This document shows positions 11,102 to 21,513 of a stretch of 30,896 bases of DNA, in pieces. The stretch is taken from NCBI GenBank assembly GCA_002633005.1, contig NMRA01000843.1, forward strand, positions 1-30,896, in the 5' to 3' direction. The notes beneath the pieces were generated by a model, which saw only the letters and a program-made list of their open reading frames with translations, was not told the DNA's origin and did not search any database. Numbering within the stretch: position 1 is the first letter of the stretch; the number at the start of each line of letters is the position of its first letter. The translations under genes and the position numbers were made by a program. This DNA comes from Phoronis australis. Its lineage: Eukaryota > Phoronida > Phoronidae.

Positions 11102-13220
11102 ACTAAACTGTGTTGAAAAAATGAACCCTTTTGAAGTTCCTTAACCATTTTTCTAGCTGCTATTAACCCAACCTCTTTTTACAGTCGTCATGTAATAATA
11201 TAAGATTGGTCTGGTATAAACAATGTTGTTTTTGGCCAAATTAGTAGCAAAGATCACAAGCACTCACATGAAGATTGGCATTGGATTTGGATACTAGTGT
11301 CTGACGTCAATCTTCATGTGTGTGCTCGTGATTAGACTCTTGATCTCGTACTGTTCCTTACTGAGATTACATGTGGTATATTGGCTTCGGTTGAACTGAT
11401 AGTTTGTAATTGCTTAAGACCTGGTGCAATATCTATGGCTTTGAGCAATAACAAAATTTGAATTCTTCCAAGTCCACTAAGGAACAAGTTGAGACAGGGA
11501 TATATACAAGGCTTGGAATTTTCCTTTTTTTGTTTTTATTTTCTCTTATTCGATTTCCAGCTTCTTTTTTATCAACATTTTTTGGCTAACTTGATTCATG
11601 CAAAAACATTTATTTCAGTTTAATTTTACAACACAAAAATATTTCTATCACACAAGCCTATTTGTGAAATGATAGATCACCTGGAAAATTTTCCTCTTAT
11701 AGTTATTCCAATTCCTGCATATAGTGGTACGTTGTTCAGATCAAAATGTATTCTTTTTCACATAAGATGCATTTATAGCAACTTAAAGGGATTTAATTCG
11801 AAGGAAATGTGGAATCTAGAAGACACCATGTGATAAGCGCATTCTGAAATCAACAATTGTTCTTGTACTTTCCAAGATGTTCAGCACACATTGTTAGGTA
11901 TAGGGATAGGGTTCATTCCACCATCCTTGGATTTTCTGAGTACCCTCCTAAAACCATTCCAAGTGGGTACTCCCACAGGTTTATACAAGGTACGACACTC
12001 AACTGGGTGAATTTTCTCAAACAATTTCTCTTCAAAATGGTGCTTGAAAAAATCCCTACCAAAGCAAACTTTTTCTCATGAATACAACGGGTTTAAATCT
12101 GGAAGCTAAAAACACTGCAAATGGTACCTTTTTCCTACTGCAAAAGGGGTTTTAATACGATACCTGTATTTTTAAAACCTTGGAAACCAGACTCATTTTT
12201 GACAACAGGAACCTCCGAGCCGACTTCTTCAAGCTTAATGGGTGAAAAAGACAGCTGTCCAAAAATTACTACGAAAGGATTCAGTTCTTAGCATTAGCTT
12301 TTATAAAAAGATTGTACATTTGAAACATTAGGCTACAATTTTATTGAAGTCCAAACCTCGGACCACAAACATAATGTTTTTTTAACCACTGTCTAAACCG
12401 GTGGAGATTCTTCTAGTACCAGATGTGCACAAAACGAAAGGTTAGGGCCCATTTGGAACACCTCTCGGGTATTTTCGTAGCTACAAATTTACCCTCGGAA
12501 CATCTGGAGCACCTTGGCTATTTTCCTATTTACATGTACAAATTTTTCTTAGAAACAATTCAGGTAATTTCGTAGCCTCAAATATCCTCTCGGAGATGAA
12601 TGTTATCCAAAATATGGCAAGTCACGTGATTTTCAATCTTGACAATAATAGGCTAACTGCAGTCCGCACACATGCAGAGAGCGTTCACCTATTTGGTGAA
12701 ATTTGAGGTTACGAAAACACCCGTGGTGTTTTGGATGCCCTTGGAAGTTAATGTTTTCAGTTCATGCTCAAACTTTATGGCCAATCATTCTCCACTAAGT
12801 TTGATAATCATGCAGGTTAAATTCACCTCCAGTGAGAAGGTTGAGGCCCCGATCTGAATGGCTTAGGACCCTCAAGTTGTGCGGGGTCCCACCTCAAAAA
12901 GGGGAATGGGGAAGAAAAAATTAGTATGTCAACGAGGTGAGGGGTGTAGCTTGAGAATTTTGGCTGCCTGGAGGGTCGAAAATTGTGTTGTTCTAGGAGG
13001 TGAAGACTGTGTAGGCTGCGAAGTGGTGGAAATTGGGTGCCAGCAGTGTCTACTGTAACACTGTACAAAGACGAATAGGGGAAGGGGGGGCGCGGCAAGG
13101 GGGTCATGGCCCTGCCTAAAATTCTCCAAGATTCAATTTGGCAGTTTGGGGGTGCAAATGTCTGACGGGCAAAATACTCTGCCGTTGCCCCTAACCCCCT
13201 CCCCCCTAACTCAAAATCCT

Positions 13221-13262
13221 GGATCATCCCCTGCTGTAAGATCTTACAGCAGGGGAGGATCC
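13221..13262. repeat. 42-bp near-perfect palindrome
   Basis: The two halves read GGATC.TCCCCTGCTGTAAG outward from the central AAGATCTT, with a single mismatched pair. Similarity extends beyond the palindrome (AAATCCTGGA on one side, inverse AATTCCAGAATTT on the other). This looks like two CAGGGG-type transposon termini placed head to head with about 16 bases between them. Confidence 0.85.
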
Positions 13263-13531
13263 AATTCCAGAATTTCGTGACGTTTTCAATTCATAAAAAG
13301 CGTTCAAAAATGAAACTGAAAAAATAGCCAAGTGAAAAGAGTGAAGCCATTGTTAATTCAGGTTTATTTTCCTAATAAGGAATCGATAATTACATGATTT
13401 TACTTCAGTTATTTGGTAATATCACAATATATAAACAGCTACCTCACCACAGAGTTTCCCCGACCGCAAACGCAACCCAGTCGCAAAATAACTTTTTACT
13501 CTAGGGACACCTAGCGACCTGATAACGTAAT

Positions 13532-13662
13532 ACCGGATGTCAGCATGCGCAGAGCAAACTTCCTGGTTAAAAATTGCCAGCTGACAGCCATTGAAAACCA
13601 TCGTTCTAGTGCGCTGTACCTGGGCCTTCACAAGCCATCCGTGACGTCAGCTTGTGAGGCCC
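13532..13662 (-). promoter_or_regulatory. promoter-like hairpin end of the right arm
   Basis: Mirror image of 379-512. It has an ETS-like ACCGGATGT (13532-13540), an NRF1-like GCATGCGCA (13543-13551), a CRE TGACGTCA (13641-13648), and a hairpin of 13622-13635 with 13650-13662. The CCAAT box of the left arm reads CCATT here. It would drive transcription inward, toward the interior of the inverted repeat, like its left counterpart. Confidence 0.35.
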
Positions 13663-13672
13663 GGGAACCAGG

Positions 13673-14813
13673 TTATGGCCGTATTTCCCTCGACAGATTC
13701 AACGCGCGTGGGATAAATGTGCGTATTCGGAATTTAGGGCATAAAGCCAGTTTGAATAGAAGTTGGCAGCAAAATTTTGCAAAGCGGTAGAGTAATAAAA
13801 AACTGATATGTCAACATAAGTATTTCAGAGACAAAAGAAGAATGGACGACACCAAAAACACCCTGTACTGGTTGGTAAGGCACGCACATATATTTCGGTT
13901 AGCCGCGTGTGCCTGTGAACACCACTGTTTGGGCGGTCGAAGCCGGAGGTCGCCTTATGCATTTCCACAGACCCAATTTCCCGAAAGGTGGTTGGAATTG
14001 TTTGCTTCACGTTATACCAAGGAATAATAATTACATCAGGAAAAGATAACCACTTCCTGGAATTACTTGTCCTAGTACTTAATTCATCTTAGCCTGGCGA
14101 ACTGGTAATTTGTACAGTTTGAAGCGACATGGTCTCACAGTTCAAAATATTGTGTTATATACTCTTCTGTAAAACAACTTGACACGCCGCGGAACTAGAG
14201 TTTTAAGAAGGCGTTCGCATTATTAATTTTTACCATTATTAATTTTTACACCACTCAATGTACCCCCTTTTATGCGACCATGATATGGGGAGTCGCCGTT
14301 TTTTGTGTCAATAACAAGCACACTTCCATATTATAGGTCATCCGCAACGAGGACAAGAAAAATGTTCACCCACAGAAACAACGCATTGAGACACTGTAAC
14401 CATTTCAAACAATAAAGTTTTGATTTATTTCAAAATATATGTATCACCATCACGCAGTAAAATCACACCGTGACAGATGAAGGGGAAATGTCTAGCAGGT
14501 ACACAGTTAGGACAGAAAACAAAAATGATGTTTTTCCTCAAGTAAGACAGTTGCAGATTTTAATAGCTTACCAGGCTACAGAACATTCGTCTACCGTCTC
14601 AATATAACATTGCGGGGTGTAGCATTCTTGATGTATCCCTACCTTCGATCCTGTTCTATTCTTAGTAACCGGGATATATTAATATATCTTTGAAATAGTG
14701 GTCACTCTGCAAAAATGCACAACTATTAATCTTGTAGTTACGTTTTGTGTTCCTTCGATGCTAGAAAACGACAGATGTCTTGGTCACTAAACCCTTAAAG
14801 ACATATCGGACCG
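13673..14813. other. anonymous spacer
   Basis: No gene recognised. A 46-base stretch at 13829-13874 is bracketed by TATTTCAG and GTAAGG, but nothing around it supports an exon. The rest is AT-rich non-coding sequence. Confidence 0.4.
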
Positions 14814-15028
14814 ATGGCGCACCCAAAAAATGTCCGCCTCAGTGAAACAAAAAGTCCGAGTAAACGAGACAAAAGTCCACGGGAACTCGGAGGATACACT
14901 ATTCGTAAGCCTGAACCTAGTGGCCCCGTTTTTTGTTTTCTTTTTTAGTCCTTGTTGATATTTTTCAGTAAAAGGTCCACATACCGAAAAATTCAAGCCG
15001 CCTATATTTTAGAATAGGTGCGCACATG
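14814..15028. repeat. MITE-like repeat, copy b
   Basis: Opens with ATGGCGCACCCA and closes with AGGTGCGCACATG, which are inverted relative to each other. The interior shares TTTTTTAGTCC, then TTTCAGTAAAAGGTCCACAT and AAAAATTCAAGCC with the corresponding part of copy c (21071-21150). About 215 bases, non-coding, and the most diverged of the copies. Confidence 0.5.
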
Positions 15029-15514
15029 CGGACTAAGAAGGAAAGTCAAGTAAAAGACCGTGACTTAAGTGGGTGTTCTAGGGACCAAATTAAGTTGTTT
15101 CTGAGACGGGATTCTCACCCACAAAATCATTTTATTTAGGTTTCAATATTAAAAGCTCGAACGATCAAAAATTATATCATTGATTCTGGGTCTAATCTTT
15201 GTACTAGAAACTTTTTTATTTTTTATGTTTTCTGCAAAAACTAAAGACCCTTTAATTCTGTGCTCAAGTACGCAATGATTTTTTGGATGATTTTTAAAAA
15301 ATCCTTGTTTGCAGTTGGTGATTCTAACATGAGTTTTTACTTGAAATCTCGCGTTGTTATCAATATTGGTTCCTCGATACTACACTGTACACACGCATCT
15401 CCTCTAACATGATTCATCAGCAAGATGGCGGACCACTCCGCCCAACGAAAACCACGTGACTTCAACTCTAGTTATATTTATCTCATTGACGGCGACCTCA
15501 AACCGCTGAGAGCA
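15029..15514 (+). other. spacer with an ATGGCGG site
   Basis: Mostly AT-rich. At 15421, CAAGATGGCGG begins a 47-codon frame (MADHSAQRKPRDFNSSYIYL at its start), with CCACGTGAC inside. It runs into the retroelement fragment on the other strand and stops at 15568, so it is weak as a gene. A YY1-type element plus E-box is possible. Confidence 0.3.
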
Positions 15515-16080
15515 CTAGTTTTTGGCGTGAAGACAGAAACCTTTATCAGTAGGCTTGTAATAAACTGATATAGACAATTCAAATGAAAAATGGTTCACAA
15601 GCAAATCCAAAAACGGAATCTCGTCATTTACAGCAAGCTCGTACGTAAACGTCAATGCAGAGTAACGCTCAAGTTCATCACATACAAGTCATGAAAAGCA
15701 CAACAAAAATATCACCTACATATCGTACATAGATAGGAATACCACCAATCATATTGCTACCACTCTTTCCACTTCAGACATATAAAATTCCGAAAAAGTG
15801 GGACCCAGCGGAGAGCCTATACTCAAACCACCTTTTTGTAGAAACAACGTACCATTTATATGGCGAGTGGTACTTTGATAGAGCAGATCGCCAGCAACTC
15901 TCTCATATGAGTTGGTGAAATCTTGACTGGCTTTAAATGTAGGTGATGGCATACATTATCCAAAATGATGGCAATTGCCTTGTCAACAGGCACGTTGGTG
16001 ATCAAAGACTCAGCGTCAAGCGACAAAGGTTGATAACGAGGGGATATCAATGAAATCTTCACGAGATATAAGGGAGTAAC
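15515..16080 (-). pseudogene. Penelope-like reverse transcriptase fragment, frameshifted
   Basis: The order of reverse-transcriptase blocks is clear on the minus strand, spread over three frames. SLDAESLITNVPVDKAIAII comes first (near 16010), then GLSIGSPLGPTFSEFYMSEV (near 15800), the catalytic box RYVGDIFVV (15711-15722 encodes YVGD), DEIPFLDLLV, and VYYKPTD near the end. This block order and wording are characteristic of Penelope-like elements. At least two frameshifts separate the blocks. The catalytic box reads YVGD where active enzymes have YVDD or YADD, so one metal-binding Asp is lost. There is no GIY-YIG endonuclease region; the fragment ends in a stop at 15515-15517. It lies next to, and on the same strand as, the R2-type element. 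A dead relic. Confidence 0.85.
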
Positions 16081-16223
16081 GTCTCTGAATATGCGCTTTT
16101 GAACTTACTTTAAACACTTGATGGAACTGTGCTCAACCGTCATCTTCAGTTGGTCTCCTACTGTCCTTAATGGTTTCGTCCCTAAACCAAGACCATCTCT
16201 AGTAGGCGGGACAACAGAGTTGA

Positions 16224-16886
16224 TCAGGCTCTGCTTGACGGTTGTTGATGGTATTGCTGTTGGTGCTTCATCCATATCCAACAAGATGCCTGTTCAGCTT
16301 CGGTGGCCACATCGCGTAGAAGAACCTTCTTTCCTGTCGCAGAGACGCCCAGAGACCTTGCCATAGCAGTAACCGAGCTGGCCGGAAAACCACGGCAACC
16401 AACCTCCACAGAAAAACTCCAACACCTCCAGCCGTTAACGTGGCAGTCACTCCTCAGATCAGTATATTTCAGGTTCTTCCGCTCATGTGCCTCTTCTACC
16501 CTACTCTCCCACGGAATGGTGAGCTCGATCAGGATGATCTGGTGGGAACTGTCCGAATAAAGAATCAAGTCAGGGCGCTGGGTAGTCTGGACAATGTGCT
16601 GTGGGAAGGATGACTGGTGACCGGCAAGATCAACCCACAATTTCCAGTCGTTGGCTGTGTGAAGGATGCCTTTTTGCGCTGGTGACTTCTTCTTACTTGC
16701 CTCATCGCCACTTCTTCTGAAACTGATAAATTCGATCCGGTGGCTTCTTGACTTTGGTTTACTCTTGACTTCGTCAACCAACACCCTTGCGAAAACTTTC
16801 AGTACCTGGTTGTGCCGGTAGGTGTACTTTCCTGATGCCAAAGACGCGCTGCAAGATGACAGAATGTGTTCTAAAGAACATCTGCG
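16224..16886 (-). CDS. R2-type retrotransposon C-terminus, restriction-like endonuclease
   Basis: The frame is open from the gap edge for about 220 codons to a TGA at 16224. It starts in a zinc-knuckle region (CSLEHILSSC), followed by GKYTYRHNQVLK, a hallmark preceding the endonuclease. The catalytic PD...E core is intact: RPDLILYSDSSHQIILIELT, then PWESRVEEAHERKNLKYTDL and VEVGCRGF. The C-terminus is ATEAEQASCWIWMKHQ. In this family the domain nicks the target DNA that primes reverse transcription. The open frame suggests a fairly recent insertion, unlike the neighbouring Penelope relic. An apparent start (TTG 16841) is not meaningful; this is the tail of a longer polyprotein. Confidence 0.85.
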   Translation of the reverse strand, partial: RRCSLEHILSSCSASLASGKYTYRHNQVLKVFARVLVDEVKSKPKSRSHRIEFISFRRSGDEASKKKSPAQKGILHTANDWKLWVDLAGHQSSFPQHIVQTTQRPDLILYSDSSHQIILIELTIPWESRVEEAHERKNLKYTDLRSDCHVNGWRCWSFSVEVGCRGFPASSVTAMARSLGVSATGKKVLLRDVATEAEQASCWIWMKHQQQYHQQPSSRA

Positions 16887-16887
16887 T

Positions 16888-17749
16888 NNNNNNNNNNNNN
16901 NNNNNNNNNNNNNNNNNNNNNNNNNNNNNNNNNNNNNNNNNNNNNNNNNNNNNNNNNNNNNNNNNNNNNNNNNNNNNNNNNNNNNNNNNNNNNNNNNNNN
17001 NNNNNNNNNNNNNNNNNNNNNNNNNNNNNNNNNNNNNNNNNNNNNNNNNNNNNNNNNNNNNNNNNNNNNNNNNNNNNNNNNNNNNNNNNNNNNNNNNNNN
17101 NNNNNNNNNNNNNNNNNNNNNNNNNNNNNNNNNNNNNNNNNNNNNNNNNNNNNNNNNNNNNNNNNNNNNNNNNNNNNNNNNNNNNNNNNNNNNNNNNNNN
17201 NNNNNNNNNNNNNNNNNNNNNNNNNNNNNNNNNNNNNNNNNNNNNNNNNNNNNNNNNNNNNNNNNNNNNNNNNNNNNNNNNNNNNNNNNNNNNNNNNNNN
17301 NNNNNNNNNNNNNNNNNNNNNNNNNNNNNNNNNNNNNNNNNNNNNNNNNNNNNNNNNNNNNNNNNNNNNNNNNNNNNNNNNNNNNNNNNNNNNNNNNNNN
17401 NNNNNNNNNNNNNNNNNNNNNNNNNNNNNNNNNNNNNNNNNNNNNNNNNNNNNNNNNNNNNNNNNNNNNNNNNNNNNNNNNNNNNNNNNNNNNNNNNNNN
17501 NNNNNNNNNNNNNNNNNNNNNNNNNNNNNNNNNNNNNNNNNNNNNNNNNNNNNNNNNNNNNNNNNNNNNNNNNNNNNNNNNNNNNNNNNNNNNNNNNNNN
17601 NNNNNNNNNNNNNNNNNNNNNNNNNNNNNNNNNNNNNNNNNNNNNNNNNNNNNNNNNNNNNNNNNNNNNNNNNNNNNNNNNNNNNNNNNNNNNNNNNNNN
17701 NNNNNNNNNNNNNNNNNNNNNNNNNNNNNNNNNNNNNNNNNNNNNNNNN
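16888..17749. other. assembly gap, 862 N
   Basis: Unsequenced bases. They should hold the catalytic core of the R2-type reverse transcriptase. From general knowledge of the family, the distance between the flanking motifs is usually about 430 residues, or 1.3 kb, so the gap is either underestimated or spans a deletion. Confidence 0.95.
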
Positions 17750-18163
17750 CAGATTCTTCTTGCCCTTCTTCGCTCGGTGTATGAGTTCACTTATGATAGA
17801 ATTATGTTCCAGGCATCCAGAAAAGCCTGGTACCCCGCCTTTCTGTGAAGATGTGTCAATATACTTGTTCTTGATCATGAAGTCTGTCATTCTGCCGGAT
17901 AGGATTGCTAAGTAGATCTTTCCTTCCACGCTAAGCAGTGAAATTGGTCGAAACTGGCTAATCTGCTTCGAGCCTTCTTCTTTCGGAACATAAACTCCTT
18001 CAGCTCGCCCCCACTGGGCTGGAACTACGCCCTTCCTCCAGAGAATCTTAAACAGCTTCCAGAGCCTTTCTCTCAACTTGGGACTCATCTTATAGACCTT
18101 GTAGGAAATTCTACTTGGACCAGGGGCTGATCCCGATCGGGCTTTCTTCACAGTGCTATCCAC
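17750..18163 (-). CDS. R2-type retrotransposon reverse transcriptase, N-terminal part
   Basis: About 138 residues before the gap. Visible family motifs are KKARSGSAPGPSRISYKVYK, then LWKLFKILWRKGVVPAQWGR, AEGVYVPKEE, FRPISLLSVEGKI, and SQKGGVPGFSGCLEH. These correspond to the RT-0 to RT-2 blocks of R2/NeSL-like polymerases. The active-site box falls in the gap. Upstream sequence is interrupted by a stop near 18175 and the zinc-finger region is absent, so the element is 5'-truncated or frameshifted there. Confidence 0.85.
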
Positions 18164-19015
18164 TTCTGACTTCTTGTTATGTTAGCAAGATGTTAAGCTG
18201 TCTCGTAAGCTGGCCTTAGGACTTGGGATGCCGTAGTTGAACATTTTTGTGTGTTTTGGGTTACCATAGAGATAACCTTCAGAGTAGTCACCTTCCATTT
18301 CTGAGAAAATGCGACGAGCTGCCGCGTGTTTTGTATGCCTTCTAGCTTCACAGTAGACCCCTCGACATTGCAGAGGAAGTTGACTTCGCAGTGCGATTTT
18401 CCATTCATTAATCGTTTTCCTCTCCCACTCCCACCCCACCGATCTCCATGCAAGATGCCATAAAAATCAGTGTTATCTGTGGGGAAGCCCGTCTTAGTTG
18501 CTCGGGCTACAACATGGACTTAAAAACTTCCTGGTTCATTGTGCTGTTATAATATTTTCAGAATGTAAAACAAAAATTATTAATATCACAAAGCAACTTA
18601 AGCATTCCGAATGGTATTCGTTGATAAATGCAAGTTGGCCGTCAGGTTCACTTGAAACACATTGTAGAGAACGAAGGAATGGACAGGGAAAACCGCAGTT
18701 TATGATGTTACACATTTTGATTACGTCATCTAGCGGTAGACATGAAGCTGAATGCTACTGTATGCCAGCAAATATTAAGCATCAAAAGGTTCTTGAACGA
18801 GAACCTTTCTGCGAATTGAATTAGTTTTGCTTTTTCAGTGCGAAGTTTTGCTTAGTGAACGCGAACTTACATTGTATAGTTCTTTTAGAAACGGTCATAC
18901 TTCTGCTCTTATTCAACGCGTACTTTGGTTAATCAAAGCGTTCTGCAGTTTTACTGAACGCGTACTTTTACTCAGTTCCTATAGTCTAATGACGACAGTG
19001 CTCTCAAATCTCAAA
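18164..19015. other. spacer next to the retroelement
   Basis: Two overlapping minus-strand ORFs at 18182-18453 are open but have no recognised domain; they might be decayed upstream retroelement sequence. At 18850-18970 the short word GAACGCG followed by a T-rich stretch recurs three times. No gene called. Confidence 0.35.
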
Positions 19016-19189
19016 ATGGCGGAAGATTTTCTACAAGGGTGTGCAAGGCAACTTTTGTGGAATGTTGCAGATTCTTATCAAGTGACGAGTAAGATGGCGC
19101 TGTTAACTTTGTTAGGAACAGTCAACCCGCTCATAGGTACTCGTTCAAGAACCCTTTGGCGATTTGTAGCGAAACGGCGTCGCTTGTAG
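19016..19189 (+). CDS. candidate small ORF with ATGGCGG start
   Basis: CTCAAAATGGCGG is a good metazoan start context. The frame gives 57 residues: MAEDFLQGCARQLLWNVADS at the start and a basic tail, RFVAKRRRL. It has no known domain. A second AAGATGGCG lies in frame at about 19091. It could be a first exon, a small protein or chance. Confidence 0.2.
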   Translation: MAEDFLQGCARQLLWNVADSYQVTSKMALLTLLGTVNPLIGTRSRTLWRFVAKRRRL

Positions 19190-20943
19190 GGAAAACCCAT
19201 TTCATATTCAATGCACAGCAGCGCCACTAATATGCGAATCACAGTACTCTGGTTGGTGGCGACTGCTCCCGGCTTTTTTAATAGCATTTTGAAAACACGT
19301 TAAAGTGTGCCAAAACAGCTACCCCTTTTTGGTAACGTCTTCAGGATGTTAACTGCTACTTAGTCAGAACACTTGAAAACTGGTTGAGTAAAGTGACGAT
19401 TTTAAAGGGTGTAACTAAACCATCGTCATGTACAAGAGTACTGTAACCTCTGTATATTCCATTCTAAGGAACCTACTTCAACGACTTCTGCCTTATCGGA
19501 TTTTGTCAACTTGCTTTCGACGCCCAGCTAAATGTAAAAAGGAATCTCTTTGTCTTTAAAGTCCGTCTCTCAAACTGCCCATGTGGTTCCAGTATCCGAA
19601 AATACTTAATAAAATGTTATTTTCGACACCCTTTCTTTATATTCTTTTCGCCTTTCTTGCCAAAAGCGATTTTTTAACAGTATTTGTCCCTTTTCTGCGA
19701 GCGTATAATTACCGGCTGTCATCGGTTATTTCCGTACCCACATTTCCGGCTCATCAGTTCAGGAACTTTTTCCTTGTAACTGAATGTGCTATGGCTTGCT
19801 CGAAAAGTCTTCATTATTTTGTTTTATTAGTAATATCTCGTGATTCGTTTGTGTGTGTAGTGTATTTATAGTTTGTAGTTAGTGGTCATTGAATTTTTTT
19901 GGAATGTTACGCGTACTTATTATGGTAAAATAGCATTGGTGTTTAGGTCCTTACGAAGGCCGGTCGAACCTAGGAACCAATATGGGTCGAACCAATTTTT
20001 TTTCGTTTTGATTTTTTTCTCGTTTTGAAAAAGTACTTTGCCATCATCGGAAAGTTAGTGCATTCTACTCAAAAAAAATCGAAAAAGTATCAAAATCGGT
20101 GCAAGCAGTGTAAAGATATTGCAATTTTTTTGGCGAAATTTGGGTCACTTTGTTTGGATTGCGTCGGCCATATTGGAGGACAGCGGGATAAGTTATGAGT
20201 TTAAAACTTTGTGTAAATTGTTTTCGCCAACAAATTACGGTGAAATTTAGTTAGACAATATCTTTAATTACTATTTTGCACGATTCAACAGTGTTCACCA
20301 AATTTCAGGCTCGCAGTTGTTATTCAATAAATGATAAATGTGCTCACAATTCCCGTTGGTCTCATTTCTGGTGGCACCGACAACATGGCGACTTTTGCTG
20401 AACTGAAAGGCATGTGCAATCGGCTACTTTGTAATTTGTGAAGATTAACGTTGATACATTTTGACAAACGTTGCTACAAAAAAGGAACTTTGTTCAATTT
20501 TCGTGTTTTTTGTGCAAAAATATGAGATATATTCGAATTATTTTACTGTGAATTTCCCATTCAGGTGTTCTTACACTAAGCTAAAAATAGTTGAAATAAT
20601 TTTGAAATGGTTTTTTGTTTGACTGTCAACTGCTGTTCAGGACTTGATTAGGTGTCACAAAATGATTCATATTTTTCTAAATTTTAAGTCTCAATTGCTT
20701 TCAAGTCAGGTTTTGTAACTTATTGCTTCTTAATTCAGGTTATCAAGTCAACAATATGAATAATCTTAAGTTGAGAAATAAGCTATGTTCGATTGTGAAG
20801 CTTCAAGCCTCCAATTCTTGTTCCTTTCAACTTCATATTTTTTAATCATGCTTGTCAAATTCTGGTGTGAGGAAGCACTATTCGGTCACCATGGTAATAG
20901 TTACATGTAAGTCCACTTTCACAACATGGAAACTTTTGCTGTT
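19190..20943. other. long AT-rich non-coding stretch
   Basis: No convincing gene. The only start-like sites are CAACATGGCGAC at 20381, opening an 18-codon frame, and an inverted CCATATTGG near 20168. Poly-T/A runs near 20000-20090 suggest decayed transposon tails. Confidence 0.4.
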
Positions 20944-21166
20944 GCATGCGCGCACCCACCCATTTGGCGAAGTGGGCAAAAAGGTCCGCTCTCGAGAGAT
21001 AAAAAGCCGGAAAAAATGGGACAAAATTCCACTAAAGAAGCGCAAACGCGCAATTCACAGTGGTACTTCCGTTTTTTTTTTAGTCCGCCGACTCTTTATT
21101 TTAGCAAAAGCCCCACATCGCCGGGAATTCGAGCCCCCCATATTGAAGGCTGGGTGCGTGCATATG
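20944..21166. repeat. MITE-like repeat, copy c (most complete)
   Basis: About 223 bases, bounded by GCATGCGCGCACCCA at the left and TGGGTGCGTGCATATG at the right, which are inverse to each other. The interior includes a T-rich run and AATTCGAGCCCCCCATATTG, shared with copy a. The plus ORFs across it are shadows. Target-site duplication is unclear. Confidence 0.6.
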
Positions 21167-21371
21167 TTGAATAGTTTTTGTAATGCTAAATGTTGTAACG
21201 TATTGTATATTTTTAAGTTACTTATTATGTTAAAAGGTTGAATCATTTTGGCTTAATGAATAAAAATGATAACATTTTGTATTGGACTTGTCATACTTAT
21301 GTGCTCAAACGAGCCCCCTATTTAAGTTGGAGAAATGGAAAAAGTCCTGCCTCAGTCAGAGAAGCACGAAT

Positions 21372-21512
21372 TCTGAAAAAATATAATAAGACAATATTCC
21401 ACTAGAAAACAGGAAGTACCAAAATTTAGCGTCTGCAATTCATAGCTCTGAACATACCCAGTGAATCTTATAGTAAAAGATAGACATTCCCAAAAATTCC
21501 AGCCCCCCCCCC
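21372..21512. repeat. MITE-like repeat, copy d (fragment)
   Basis: Matches the first 110 bases of the window (CATAGCTCTGAAC, GTGAATCTTA, and a C-rich end). It runs into a poly-C tract and a single N at 21513 instead of the usual terminal motif. A partial right-end-like block, CGAGCCCCCTATTTAAG, precedes it near 21310. Confidence 0.5.
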
Positions 21513-21513
21513 N

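Larger units (their letters stand above)
10034..13672 (-). repeat. right arm of a giant inverted repeat
   Basis: Reverse complement of 370-3452. The outer end is CCCGGGAACCAGG followed by TTAT (13673-13676), against TTAA at the left border. A target-site duplication of TTAA decayed by one base would fit piggyBac-type insertion, and the CCT terminus also fits that superfamily, but no transposase is present to confirm it. The inner end abuts the single ambiguous base at 10033. This arm has a 579-base block missing from the left arm. Confidence 0.9.
16224..18163 (-). mobile_element. R2-type non-LTR retrotransposon, incomplete
   Basis: The minus strand carries the start of a reverse transcriptase (17750-18163) and, after a gap of N, the C-terminal zinc knuckle and restriction-like endonuclease (16224-16886). 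This arrangement defines the R2/NeSL/Hero group of site- or sequence-biased non-LTR elements, which lack an AP endonuclease. An in-frame TAA lies just upstream of the RT start near 18175, and no N-terminal zinc-finger region is visible, so the element looks 5'-truncated. Whether both halves belong to one copy cannot be proven across the gap. Confidence 0.85.

Noticed and set aside
13829-13874. 46-base exon between TTTCAG and GTAAGG
   Set aside because: No neighbouring exon, no clear frame and no recognisable peptide.
16774-17848. Long plus- and minus-strand ORFs spanning 16888-17749
   Set aside because: They consist mainly of unsequenced N; only the minus-strand retroelement frames have recognisable residues.
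19960-19995. tRNA B-box-like GGTCGAACC words
   Set aside because: No A box or cloverleaf could be built around them.
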